Assembly (NCBI GenBank): GCA_002104905.1
Contig: MCFE01000471.1
Coordinates: 1 to 64,000, forward strand
Origin: Basidiobolus meristosporus CBS 931.73
Taxonomy: Eukaryota; Basidiobolomycota; Basidiobolomycetes; Basidiobolales; Basidiobolaceae
DNA length: 64,000 nt
Direction of reading: 5' to 3'
Within the stretch, counting starts at the first letter, position 1; every line of letters starts with the position of its first letter. Below the pieces are notes generated by a model that did not search any database, was not told the origin of the DNA, and saw only the letters and a list, made by a program, of their open reading frames with translations. Positions 22,213-32,943 of the stretch are shown here, one piece after another. A program made the translations under genes and the position numbers.

Positions 22213-24604
22213 ACCATATAGAGATTTTCAAGTTTGTACCCTCATTGATGTGATGATTTGGCTATTACTTGTCTGATTGGATCTCCTGGCATTTGATACT
22301 GGAATGATCACTTCTTGGATATTCCTGGGCACTTATTCAGGCTGAGCCACAGCTGTAGGGTCCTCTGGAGTGAAAAAGATCTCATTGTTTTGCTCTGATC
22401 CAATCCTTACTACTGATGGACTTGAGATCACATTTTTGACATCATCTGATGTCAGTTTCTGTGAAAATTGGAATTACATCAATCAACATAACCTTAGACT
22501 TGGTCAGCATCTTTTCTTTGGTATTGTAGAGCTTGTATGCCTTACTCTCATTGCAGTAGCCCAAAAATCTGGATTTTACACTTTTTGGCTCAAATTTTGA
22601 CTGAATTCCAGGCAGTTTCTTGACATTTGCTGTACATCCAAATATTCTTAGATGCTCTGTACTTGGTCTGTATCAATATCATGCTTCAAGTGTGGTAAAA
22701 TTGCCAAGTACTCTGTTATAACTCCTATTATAAAGGTATACACCTATGGCAACTGATTACATCCAAAAATCACAAGATAATTGTTGATCATGGATCTTGC
22801 CATATGAATTGTTGATCTGTTTGCATATTCTGCTACTCCATTGTTTTGTGGGGAGTATGGTATACTAGTCTGTTGCTTTATCCCACAAATTTGCTAAAGT
22901 GAAGGAAGAGTTTTGAGGTATACTCTTCACCAATGTCAATGCATATCTTCTGGATTTTTTCACCAGTCTCACTCTCCACCATGGCATTAAACTCTCCAAG
23001 CTTAGACAGAGCTTCTTCCTTTCTCTCCATGAAGTAGACCCACATGTATCTTGTACAATTATCAATAATAGTGATCAAATACCTCACCCCACCTAAGGAT
23101 AAATTTTGCATAGTTCTGCACAGATCTGAGTGAATTAGATCTAATTTTTTCTTAATTTTGACTTACCCAGAGCTCTTGAACAGTTGTCTGGCTTGTTTCC
23201 CATATTTGCAAGCTTCACAGTGCTCTAAATTAGCTGGGGGATCAATTTTTACTCTGGAAATTAGCTGATATTTAACCATCTTGCGCAAATAATCAAAATT
23301 GATGTGCCCAAATCTCCTATGCCAAAGCATTGGTGTTTCTTCATTTAAGTTGCTTGTATTGGCTTCCAGATATGATGGAATTTTGGTCAACTTTTATAGA
23401 CTCTGATCTCTGATACCCAAAGCAATATGGGCACCATTTTGATCAGTGATCATGCATCCAGAATTGTCAAAGCAGAAACTGAGTCCTTCTGCTGGGGCCT
23501 TGCATATATATAGTAGGTTCTTGGCTATATCTGGTACACAGAGGACTTCTTTAAAGGTCAGTGTATGACTTCCTTCACTGCTTCTGAGGTTTACTTGGAT
23601 AATACCTTCTCCCACTGTATCAAGTGTTCTATTGTCACCCACAGGAACCTTCTTAACTGCATCAAGTGTTCTATTGTCACCCATGAAAACCTTCTTGAAT
23701 GAAATTTCTTGGTATTGGGTAAAAATTTCTCTTTGGTGTGTAAAGTTTTGAAATGCACCAGAGTCAATATAAAATGTCTGAGAATCCCTGCTTGTGGTCA
23801 TATTTAGTGCAGATATGAATAGTCTATCTTCAGATGTTGCAGTATGTCCCTATTTAGGCTTCTTTTGCTAATTATCTCTCTTTTTGAGATGCCGGCTTGA
23901 TGTGTGTCCAATCCTGCTGCAGTAGTTGAAAAACAGGTTGCTGTTGCCTTTGTAAGGACTTGGGTACCATCTTTGTTGGTTATTGATTCTTGTTAAAGCA
24001 TTTTCTTCTTCTTTCTTATTGACACTTAATTTTCTTAATTCTTCATCCAGTAGCCCTCTCTATACGTATTTTAAGGTTAAATTTTCAGTTCTGGACTCTA
24101 GGGCTGATAAAAGGCCCTGAAACTTGTCTGTCAGGCTATTCAGGATGGTTACTACCACATCCTCATCAGTAGTTGGTACACCCACAGATTTCATCTCATC
24201 TACCAGCAGGGTAATTCTGTTAATTAGATTTTCATTTCTTCTCCTGGCTGCATCTTTGTAGTAAAGAATATTTGTCCCAGATACATTCTCTTAGCAGCTG
24301 AACACAACTGGTAGGTGACCTCTAATGCCTTCTGGGCATTCTTTGCTGTTTTTGCTCTTGAGCATTGAATTAGCAATTTATCTTTAACATTAAGGCAAAT
24401 ACAGTTAAAGGCACTTTGCTCTTTCTTCTGATACTTTAATGCTTCCTCTCCCATGCTTGTAGGAGGGCATTCTTCTTGCATGTCAATATCCCAAAGACCT
24501 CTTTCTTTTAGCAGCATCATTGTCTTCACCTTCCACACTTGGTAGTTAGATCCATCCAACTTTTCAGCAGAGGGAAAAGTTCCAGCAATACCAGCAGCAG
24601 TCAT
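22213..24604 (-). pseudogene. copia-2 gag, protease, integrase (broken)
   Basis: The minus strand starts from ATG at 24,604 with the family N-terminus (FPSAEKLDGSNYQVWKVK). It continues through the gag core, protease motif YIDSGAFQNF near 23,740-23,780, GAG-pre-integrase block WHRRFGH near 23,300-23,330, and integrase core near 22,800-23,110. The protease serine-alanine motif is altered (DSGAF). Near 22,230 the reading jumps from the reverse transcriptase to the linker region, so about 450 bp have been lost compared with copia-4. Many stops and shifts are present. Confidence 0.85.
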
Positions 24605-24635
24605 TGCAGACAGTCAGAGCTTAGGGCCCATAATC

Positions 24636-24984
24636 TGCTGTAAGAGTCTTTGAGTTATTGGAAGTAAATGGTAGAACAAGTAAATTATATGGTTTTCACT
24701 TAGTGATTTGTTGAATGTAAAAGTAGTATTTATACTTTTACATGGTCTTGGCATTATAAACACAGTGAGTAGGCTAAGGAAGGTCCCAAGAGCATGTGTA
24801 CAAAGTTTGTGGCTCTTTGGACAACTTTAAGAATTTTTGTGTTATAGGTACCTGGTATTTTGGTGAAAATATTCTAAGTAAATCCCAACAAGGTATTTGG
24901 TCAGCATTCCCTAGGATTTGAAGTCAATGATCTAAGTGACTAAGTTAGGTGAATGTTTAGGTGGAATTACAATTCTTTACAATA
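24636..24984 (-). repeat. 5' LTR of copia-2
   Basis: 349 bp, starting TGCTGTAAG and ending TTTACAATA on the plus strand. It has the same length as 15,884-16,232 but many substitutions. A primer site like that of copia-3 lies just inside, degraded to a TTATGGGCCC-type reading. Confidence 0.82.
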
Positions 24985-25024
24985 TATAATGCCAGCTATA
25001 AGTCAGGTGAATACCAAGTTTGAG

Positions 25025-25037
25025 ATTTTTCATAGGG
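25025..25037 (-). repeat. Right terminal inverted repeat of copy A
   Basis: ATTTTTCATAGGG is the exact reverse complement of the first 13 bases of copy C (17,357-17,369). It is followed at once by unrelated-phase tnp2-like sequence of fragment D. Confidence 0.75.
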
Positions 25038-25228
25038 AATGTAAAGCTTAGTGCATAGATCTCTGCTGTTACTGTATTCATTCTTGACTCCATCTTGCTT
25101 GGTGAGTAGAAAATAATGGGCCTTTTTTTGCCTTTTAGGGGGTTCCAATTGAGCCAATGGGTGACAAGATACAAAGACAAGTCAAATTGCAGGTACTACC
25201 ATATCCCAATCTTATCAAGAATATTACA
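25038..25228 (+). mobile_element. Tnp2-type transposon fragment D (C-terminal part)
   Basis: The plus-strand sequence matches copy C from about 21,633 to 21,820 (for example the stretch around GCATAGATCTCTGCTG). It appears to be the right-hand remainder of the element that copy A inserted into; the left-hand remainder would lie outside the window. It is cut on the right by a copia-family LTR. Confidence 0.7.
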
Positions 25229-25574
25229 TATTGTAAAGTTTTGATTCCACCTAAATAGTCACCCAGCTTGGTCACTTGGATCATTACCTACAAACTCTAG
25301 AGAATACTGACCAAAATCCTTGTTGGGATTTATTTGGAACATTTTTACTAAATATCATGTACCCAAAACATGAAAACACTCAAAGTTGTCCAAACAGCCC
25401 CAAACTTTGCACACATGTTCTTGGGAACATCCTAAACCCATTCTAAGTGTCTGCTGTGCCAAGAAAATGTAAAAGTATAAATGCTGCTTTTACATTCAAT
25501 GAATCATTAAGTGAAAGCCACATAATATACTTGTTCTCTCAATCACTTCTAATATCTCTAAGACTCTTACAACA
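25229..25574 (+). repeat. Solo LTR of the copia-2/3/4 family
   Basis: 346 bp, plus orientation, ending CTCTTACAACA, with no internal retrotransposon sequence on either side. The left flank is the C-terminal part of a tnp2-like gene and the right flank an upstream part. The flanking five bases (TTACA and GAACT) do not match. This is consistent with recombination between LTRs of two different insertions. Confidence 0.85.
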
Positions 25575-26277
25575 GAACTAAGGGTATTGCTGTCAGATGT
25601 GTGGGATCCAGGGAATTTACTCTATTACTCACGCAAATCATTGTTAACCAAATACAATCACTAAAAACATCAACTTGCTGCAGAGAGAACATACAGAAGT
25701 CAGCATGCAACTGCAGCAAAGTCTTTAAGCTATAAGCCATTGGCTGGAATATGGCAATAATCAAAAAGCAGAAATACTAAAGATAGAGGGAATCTGTTGG
25801 AGCAAAAGCTTTGCAATGGGAGCAATGCATTAGCTCTCCACAATATCCCTACACTAATGACCAAGATAAACATGGGGCATTTCAAGCTAAAAGAGCCCTT
25901 TGAGATACCAGAGAAGCATGAAAGAATTGGCAAGATTTTACCAAGTATCTGCTGCCCAAAGTACCTCTCACAAGCTCCAATCAATAATCATCCACATATG
26001 CAACAATGTAAATGCAAGAACTGGATGAACTGGATATGTATTTACTCAAGGGGCCTTCAGAAGCAATTTCTACCCAGAGTGCATTGGAAGGATTGTGAGT
26101 CATATGTGTCATTGTTGGAATAGTTATCCAGAAGTAGATCACCAATGCCAATTTGCCACATCTACAGCTTTTATGCAGGGAGTTTGTGATAGGATATGAA
26201 CAGCTTTACTACCAATATAAAGCTGAGTGCATAGATCTCTACTGTTGCTGTATCAATTCTTGACTCCATATTGCTTG
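25575..26277 (+). mobile_element. Tnp2-type transposon fragment E (central part)
   Basis: It matches copy B from about 13,150 and copy C from 20,860 to about 21,690, including the block around MGHFKLKEPFEIPEKHERIGK near 25,870-25,940. It ends at 26,277, where copia-4 sequence starts with only a few bases of shared sequence (GCTTGGCTAACTG). Confidence 0.7.
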
Positions 26278-29200
26278 GCTAACTGCTGCAATATGATCAG
26301 ATCCATATATCTGATTATGTTGGCTGACAGCTACCACTGAATATGAGATATCTGGCTGTGTTCCTAGCATGATATACGTCAGACTGCCCACTGTAGATTG
26401 ACAAAGAAAGTCAGGGCTTTCAGATGGCACCAAGCTCTCTTGATTTGGTTGAGTTTTGACCAAGTTATTGCTTGTCTCCATTGGGGTAGCTGCTAGTTTA
26501 CAGTCTTCCATTTGGTATTTCTTTAGTATATCTGGAATATACTTGGATTGGCTTAGGGCAATAGTCTGGGTACCTATGTCTATGGAGAGCTTAATCCCAA
26601 AGTAGTAACTGAGCTCTCCTAGATTGGATATCTTGAACTCCTTAGATAGGCCGGATTTAGTCTCTTCAATGTTTCTAGGTTATTGGTGGTTATAATAAGA
26701 TCATCCACATATAGAGCTAACAGATCTGGATTTGCCCTATCTGGCTTATAGTATATACTATAGTCAGCATTACTCCTTTTGAAACTCAAAGATTCCAAAC
26801 GAGAATCTATCTTGCAATTCCAGGCTCTTGGTGATTGTTTGAGACCATATAGTGACTTTTTAAGCTTGCAGACCAAATGGGGGTTATCTTGGTCAACAAA
26901 CCCATCAGGCTGGTCCATATACACATCCTCATCAAGTTCTCCATTCAAAAATGCAGCTTTTACATCCATTTGATGAATAAAAAACTTTTATTTGGCTGCA
27001 ATAGCCAATATTAATCTGATGGAATTAAACTTGGCTACCGGTGCAAAGGTCTCAGTATAGTCAAGTCCTTTTGTTTGAGAGTATTCTTTGGCTACAAGTC
27101 TTGCTTTGTATCTCTCAATTGTACCATCAGCCTTGTATTTTGTCTTGAAGACCCATCTGCATCCAATTGATTTTTTGTTGATTGGTAATTTGACTAAGTC
27201 CCAAGTTTGATTTTCCATCAGGGTCTGATATTCCTCAGTCATTGCAGATCTCCAAAACTTTGTCTGTGGGCTATTTAGGGCCTCTTTTACAGTCTGGGGT
27301 TCATCAATATGGACTGAATAGGCATAGGCTAAGTTTGTACCCTCATTGATATAGTAATTTGGGCTATTTCTTGTCCAATTGGATCTCCAGGCATTTGATA
27401 CTGGAATGATCACTTCTGGGATATTCCTGGGCACTGATTCTGGCTGAACCACGGTTGTAGAGTCCTCTGGAGTGAAAAAATTCTCATTGTTTTGCTCTGA
27501 TTCAATCCTGACAATTGGTGGACTTGAGATCAAATTTTTGTCATCATCTGATGTCATTTTTTGTGAAGATTTTGAATTTTCATCAAACAGCACATCCCTG
27601 GACTTGATCAGCTTCTTTGCTTTGGTATTGTAGAGTTTGTATGCCTTACTCTCATTGCAGTAGCCCAAAAATATGCATTTTACACTTTTTGGTTCAAATT
27701 TTGACTGATTTCCGGCCAGTTTTTTGGCATATGCTGTACACCCAAATATTCTTAGATGTTCTGCACTTGGTCTGTATCCATGCCATGCTTCAAATGAAGT
27801 AGAATCACAAAGTATTCTGCTATAACTCCTATTTTTAAGATATACAGCAGTGGCTACTGATTCCGCCCAAAAATCATAGGATAATTTTTGATCATGGATC
27901 ATAGATCTTGCCATATCAATTACTGATCTGTTAGCACGTTCTGCTACTCCATTTTGCTGTGGGGAGTATGGTACAGTAGTCTCTTGCTTTATCCCATGAA
28001 TTTTGCAGAAGTGGATGAAGAGTTTTGAGGTATATTCTCCACCATTGTCAAAGCGTAATTTCTTGATTTTTTCACCAGTTTCTCTCTCCACCATGGCTTT
28101 AAACTCCCTGAGCTTAGACAGAGCTTCTTCCTTTCTCTCCATGGAGTAGACCCATGTGTATCTTGTTTAATCATCAATAAAAGTGATTAAATACTTCATC
28201 CCACCTAGGGATAAATTTTGCATAGGTCCACACAGATCTGAGTGAATTAGATCTAGTTTTTTCTTAGTTTTGGTTAGCTCAGAGCTCTTGAATGGTTGTC
28301 TGGCTTGTTTCCCATATATGCAGGCTTCACAGTGCTCCAAATTAGCTGGGGGATCAATTTTCACTTCAGATATTAGCTGATCTTTGATCATTTTACGCAA
28401 ATAATCAAAATTGATGTGTCCAAATCTCCTGCGCCAAAGCATTGGTGTTTCTTCATTTAAGTTACTTATATTGGCCTCCAAATATGATGGAATGTAAGTC
28501 AACTTGTATAGATTCTGATCTCTGATGCCTGAAGCAATATGGGCACCATTTTGATCAGTGATCCTGCATCCAGAATTGTCAAAACTAAAACTGAGTCCTT
28601 CTGCTGTGGCCTTGCTTACAGAGAGTAGGTTCTTGGCTATTTCTGGTACATAGAGTACTTCTTTAAAGGTCAGTGTATGGATTCCTTCACCGCTTCTTAG
28701 GTTTACTTGGATAGTTCCTTCTCCCACTGCATCAAGTGTTCTATCATCACCCATGAAAACCCTTTTAATTGGAATTTCTTGATATTGGGTAAAAAGTTCT
28801 TTTTGGTGTGTAAAGTGATGAGAAGCTCCAGAGTCAATATACCACATCTGAGAATCCTTGTTTGTGGTCATACTTAGTGCAGATATGAATAGTCTATCTT
28901 CAGTTGTTGCAGCATTTCTATATTCAGGCTTCTTTTGCTGATAATCTCTCTTTTTGAGACACCGGTCTGATTTGTGTCCTTTCCTTTTGCAGTAGTTGCA
29001 AAATAGGTTGCTTTTGCCTTTGTAGGGTCTTGGGTACCTCCTTTGTTGGTTATCATTGCTTATTAAAGCATTTTCTTCTTCCTTCTTATTGGCGCTTGAT
29101 TCTGTTAATTCTTCATTCAGGAGCCTTCCATATATGTAATTTAAGGTCAAATCTTCAGTTCTGGACTCTAGGGCTGATACAAGGCCTTGAAACTTGTCTG

Positions 29201-29694
29201 TCAGGCTATTCAGGATGGTAACTATCACATCCTCATCAGTAGTTGGTACGCCCACAGATTCCATCTCATCTACCAGCAGGGTAATTGTGTTAATTAGATT
29301 TTTCATTTCTTCTCCTGGCAGCATCTTTGTAGTAAAGAATTTTTGTCTCAGATACATTTTCCTGGCAGCTGAACATGACTGGTAGGTGTCTTCCAATGCT
29401 TTCCAGGCATTCTTTGCCATTTTTGCTCTTGAGCATTAAATTAGCAATTTGTCCTTGACATTAAGGCAAATGCAGTTAAAGGCACTTTGTTCTTTCTTCT
29501 GGTACTTTAAGACTTCCTCTCCCACGTTTTTAGGAGGGCATTCTTCTCCCATGACAATATCCCAAAGGCCTCTTTCTTGTAGCAGCATCTTCATCTTCAC
29601 CTTCCACACTTGGTAGTTGGATCCATCCAACTTTTCAGCAGAGGGAAAAATTCCAGTAATAGCAGTAGTAGATATTGCAGAGAGTGACAGCTTG
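26278..29694 (-). pseudogene. gag-pol of copia-4
   Basis: One frame on the minus strand carries gag (FPSAEKLDGSNYQVWKVK), zinc knuckle CNYCKRKGHKSDRC near 28,950-29,010 and protease WYIDSGASHHF near 28,800-28,850. It continues with GAG-pre-integrase, integrase with the DD..E core, and RT with [10 protein letters not shown] near 26,960 and LYVDDLI near 26,700. It is broken only by TAA codons at 29,436, 28,167 and 26,988 and by a 1-nt loss near 26,690. The three stops each differ by one base from copia-3. The pol end and RNase H are truncated at 26,278. Confidence 0.93.
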
Positions 29695-29706
29695 GGGCTC
29701 ATAACC

Positions 29707-30038
29707 TGTTGTAAGAGTCTTGGAGATAATAGAAGTGATTTGGAGAACAAGTAGATTATGTGGTTTTCACTTAATGATTTATTGAATGTAAAAGTAGTAT
29801 TTATACTTTTACCTGGTCTTGGCATTACAAACACGTAGAATAGGTTAAGGAAGGTCCCAAGAACATGTGTGCAAAGTTTGGGGCTGTTTGGACAACTTAT
29901 CTAATTTTCATGTTCTGGGTAAATATTCTAAGTAAATCCCGACAAGGAATTTGGTCAGTATTCTCTAGGATTTGAAGGTAATGATCTAAGTGACTAAGTT
30001 AGGTGAATATTTAGGTGGAAATACGAATTTTTACAACA
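29707..30038 (-). repeat. 5' LTR of copia-4
   Basis: 332 bp, TGTTGTAAG..TTTACAACA on the plus strand. It is followed on its inner side by the GGTTATGAGCCCC primer site (complement of 29,694-29,706). Confidence 0.93.
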
Positions 30039-30846
30039 GATTTGTGGTAATCCAGAGTATACACGCGTGGTCTTTTGGCCAAAGTGTATCAATGCATTGC
30101 TTGTTACGGATGCATTATACATCCGAGTCAATGAGTTAGCATATGAAATCATATCAGCACCACCTGTGTAGCTCAACCCTAGCATTTATGTATGGTACAT
30201 ATCTGCAACAGAAGCCAAAGCCGGTGGGATTAGGTTGAGATTCAATTTGGTTTTGAGGATAATAACTAGGTGTGAGAGGCCAGGTTCTGGATGATTCAGT
30301 AGTAGGCGAATTACTTGAAACACTTGAAGCAATTGAAGGAGGTGATGTAGTGTACTCCAATTGCCCGAGAGATGGGATGCAGCCGATTTGTTTGGGAGGG
30401 GGATTTTGTGACGATTCTGCTGTGGCTACTCTTGGATGTGAGCAACCTGCTGTTGCTCAGGTGGCCTTGCAACTTCCACATGCCTGCCTATGGCCTTTCG
30501 CACACATTATTCAAATCACTTGGCCGTTTTCTCCTTCCACTGGCCAACCACGAGCATTTGACCAATCACGGCAATCGCAGCCCAGCCAATCATCACGAGG
30601 AGGTAGGTCAAGTGCACGATTAACAATAGCTTGGCTGCGGGTAAAATGGGTAGCCGGAGAGTTACCTCCAGTGGTACATTTCGTGTTGGGTAGACCTACC
30701 CAATACGTGCCGACATCCCGATTTCCATAATTGTCCAGATTGTAGCCGCATTTTAGCCTCCCCACGTCAAACTGTTGACGGCAATATCCATTCCTTTCTT
30801 GAATCATCAACCTCTCTTGTAGATAGGAAGTGCCGCCGCCGTCGTC
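30039..30846. other. Boundary and upstream region of ypt1
   Basis: No gene can be supported. On the minus strand about 30,516-30,628 encodes a short, strongly hydrophobic segment ending GQWKEKTAK and a stop. An AG acceptor lies just upstream, so it could be the last exon of a small membrane protein. No matching earlier exon was found. The core promoter of ypt1 should lie in the last 200 bp. Confidence 0.3.
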
Positions 30847-31758
30847 ATGAATCCCGACTAGTAAGTGCTCCCCAACTCAACCCCTCTACTGTTTCCTCTC
30901 TCTCCCGTCTACGACCGATGCTTTGCGTCAAGGGATGTTCAAACTTCCGTTCCCCACGACAGTCAAGGACAAAAGCCTTTGTCGACTGGCGTTCACCTAT
31001 CTCCCCCAGGCTTGTTTACTTTACTGACCTCAGCCCATAGTGATTATCTATTCAAGCTACTACTGATCGGGGATTCAGGAGTAGGGAAATCCTGCCTCTT
31101 GCTTCGTTTCGCTGACGACACCTACACCGAGAGCTACATCAGTACTATTGGGGTGGATTTCGTAAGTGCTGTCGCACCCAGTCCTTTTGAACGCCTCACT
31201 AAGCTGCGCCACCCTCTAGAAAATCCGCACCATTGAGTTGGAAGGGAAAACCATCAAACTGCAGATCTGGGATACCGCCGGCCAAGAACGCTTCCGCACC
31301 ATCACCTCCTCTTATTATCGCGGCGCTCACGGCATCATCGTTGTGTACGACGTCACTGACCAAGACACCTTCACCAACGTCAAGCAATGGCTACAGGAAA
31401 TCGACCGCTACGCCTCCGAAGGGGTGGACAAACTCCTTGTTGGCAACAAGAACGATCTGACCTCGAAAAAGGTCGTCGATCACGATGGCGCCAAGGTAAA
31501 CTTCTCCTTCCCAAATCGCCCACCGACACCCGCGCTCTGACCAGGCGGTTTCCACAGGAATTCGCCGACCAGGTCAATATTCCGTTCCTGGAGACGTCCG
31601 CCAAGGACTCCACGAACGTTGAGCAAGCCTTCCTTACCATGGCCAGACAAATCCAAGAGAGAATGGGCACTAATACGCCCACTCCATCCAACAAGCAGAA
31701 CATCAAGATCAGCCAGGGTAGCTCGGTCCCTGCCCAAACCAGCGGTGGCTGTTGCTAG
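30847..31758 (+). CDS. ypt1: Rab GTPase of the Ypt1/Rab1 type
   Basis: Four exons: 30,847-30,860, 31,041-31,161, 31,220-31,495 and 31,558-31,758, giving 203 residues. The start MNPDYDYLFK is typical of Ypt1. The P-loop GDSGVGKS is at about residues 15-22, the effector loop [10 protein letters not shown] at about 37-46, DTAGQE at about 63-68, NKND at about 121-124 and ETSAK at about 149-153. The C-terminal CC accepts geranylgeranyl groups. Ypt1/Rab1 controls transport from endoplasmic reticulum to Golgi and early autophagy. The introns are 180, 58 and 62 nt and all splice in frame. All key residues are intact. It is the first gene beside the copia-4 boundary. Confidence is very high because this family is extremely conserved. 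Confidence 0.97.
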
Positions 31759-32943
31759 GTCTCGTGCACTCTGCAGTGCACCGATGCGTCTCCACAGACC
31801 AACTGACGAGACTAGTCTTGTTTCCCTTGCAACAGGCCTGTAAACTCACGTTTGGGCGCATATTTTGAGCCATGAGACTCGATCATTAGTTGAAGTGTGT
31901 ATTTGTGCACTCCATTCTTTGTTTCGCTTCGGTGCGCGGCCTCTGTGGGCAGCAACACCCGTTCGTTTTTCAGCTGTTTAAGAGATACATTCGTTTCATC
32001 AATTAAAGACCTGGGTTGCCTACTTCACGATGGTCACCGAAGTTCTCGAGTTGTTGGGTACAGCCACAACCGTCATCACCACCATAGCCATAACTAAAAC
32101 GATGTCCACATTCATTACCATAACCATCACCATCACCATCACCGATCCTCTCCAAGAAAGGACAAATTGATGGAATCGAGAATCAGAATTAACCAGCATC
32201 TTCGCAGCAATCACCATGTATTTAATCGCACTGACAGGGAGGTCGATATTTTCGCATCAAAAACGATTTTGTGACTTGTGATATTCAACAAAAGAATCTT
32301 GATTGAAATTCCTCCTTTTTTTTTGTTTCCTCCAAGATTGATTTTCTTGGAAACAATCATCCTTACCTTGGTCTCCTTCAGTGAACTTCACCGTAGGTTC
32401 GCTTTTCAGTTGAAGATATATCGAACGGGGCAGTATTCTCGGTACGCTACCAACCCCAGTATTTCCTTACCACTGACAGGCCCTCGGGATTTCTCTCCTT
32501 CCCTTCCCTTCCCTTCTTCGTTAGCGCAGTGCCCGTCAGTGTGCTTGCCTCAGTCAAGCCTCGTTGTCGGTCAACTTGATTTTCACTTGTTGTAAAGCCC
32601 CTCGTTCACGTCCCATCCAATCCCCCATTCCTTGGCAACCCACACTGAACTGTTCCTTTTGTAGCTTTGATCGGATATTCGTTGGGAAAAAGTGATCCTT
32701 GCTGAACAACCATTCAAATAGAGAGGACTAGGTAAGCCGAGCACCTGGCCATTTCCTGGCTCCGGTTCCCTTGAGAAGGAAAAAACTAAGGGATTCCCTC
32801 CACTAGGTCATCTACGCATCGTTCCCGCGCGTTGGTTGAGTTCAATCGGTGCTCCTGCTTTTCTCGCCTTCCTTTCGTTTCCTCTCCTTCTTGTTTACAC
32901 TTGTTGGCGTACCTGTTCGAGTACGTCAACATAAAATAGATAG
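31759..32943. other. ypt1 3' region and upstream region of the WD40 gene
   Basis: No coding region recognised. A CCATCA-type microsatellite lies at about 32,109-32,142. Pyrimidine-rich stretches near 32,490-32,520 and 32,855-32,900 and a good donor GTAAGCC at about 32,734 suggest a 5' leader intron of the WD40 gene. Confidence 0.4.

Larger units (their letters stand above)
15884..24984 (-). mobile_element. copia-2: old Ty1/copia retrotransposon containing copy C
   Basis: LTRs of 349 bp lie at 15,884-16,232 and 24,636-24,984. They differ much more from each other than the copia-1 LTRs do, so this copy is older or has evolved faster. The coding part reads on the minus strand from 24,604, is cut by copy C at 17,357-22,212, and finishes near 16,240. 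It belongs to the same family as copia-3 and copia-4. It sits near the right end of copy A. I could not confirm a target duplication; the outer flanks are AAAAA and TATAA. Confidence 0.85.
2100..25037 (-). mobile_element. Tnp2-type two-gene DNA transposon copy A, interrupted by five other insertions or breaks
   Basis: The visible pieces of A are 2,100-2,913, 7,597-10,810, 15,044-15,883 and about 24,985-25,037. Pieces 2-4 are collinear with copy C read in reverse. The gaps are copia-1, copy B and copia-2, and a gypsy element cuts the left end. The right end is ATTTTTCATAGGG (25,025-25,037), the exact reverse complement of the left end of copy C. A carries a minus-strand tnp2-like gene and a plus-strand second gene diverging from it. 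Known: Tnp2-type transposases belong to the CACTA/EnSpm group, whose members make 2-3-bp target duplications. All frames are broken. Confidence 0.75.
26278..30038 (-). mobile_element. copia-4: 3'-truncated Ty1/copia element
   Basis: A 5' LTR (29,707-30,038) and gag-pol as far as the RNase H start are present; the 3' LTR is missing. It is the same family as copia-2 and copia-3. Its right edge (30,038/30,039) is the boundary between the repeat block and the gene island. Confidence 0.92.

Noticed and set aside
30272-30730. Plus-strand 152-codon frame upstream of ypt1
   Set aside because: No domain and composition typical of chance; the opposite strand has a hydrophobic segment that is equally unproven.
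32020-32217. Minus-strand reading frame rich in Met and Val
   Set aside because: It is produced by a CCATCA-type microsatellite.
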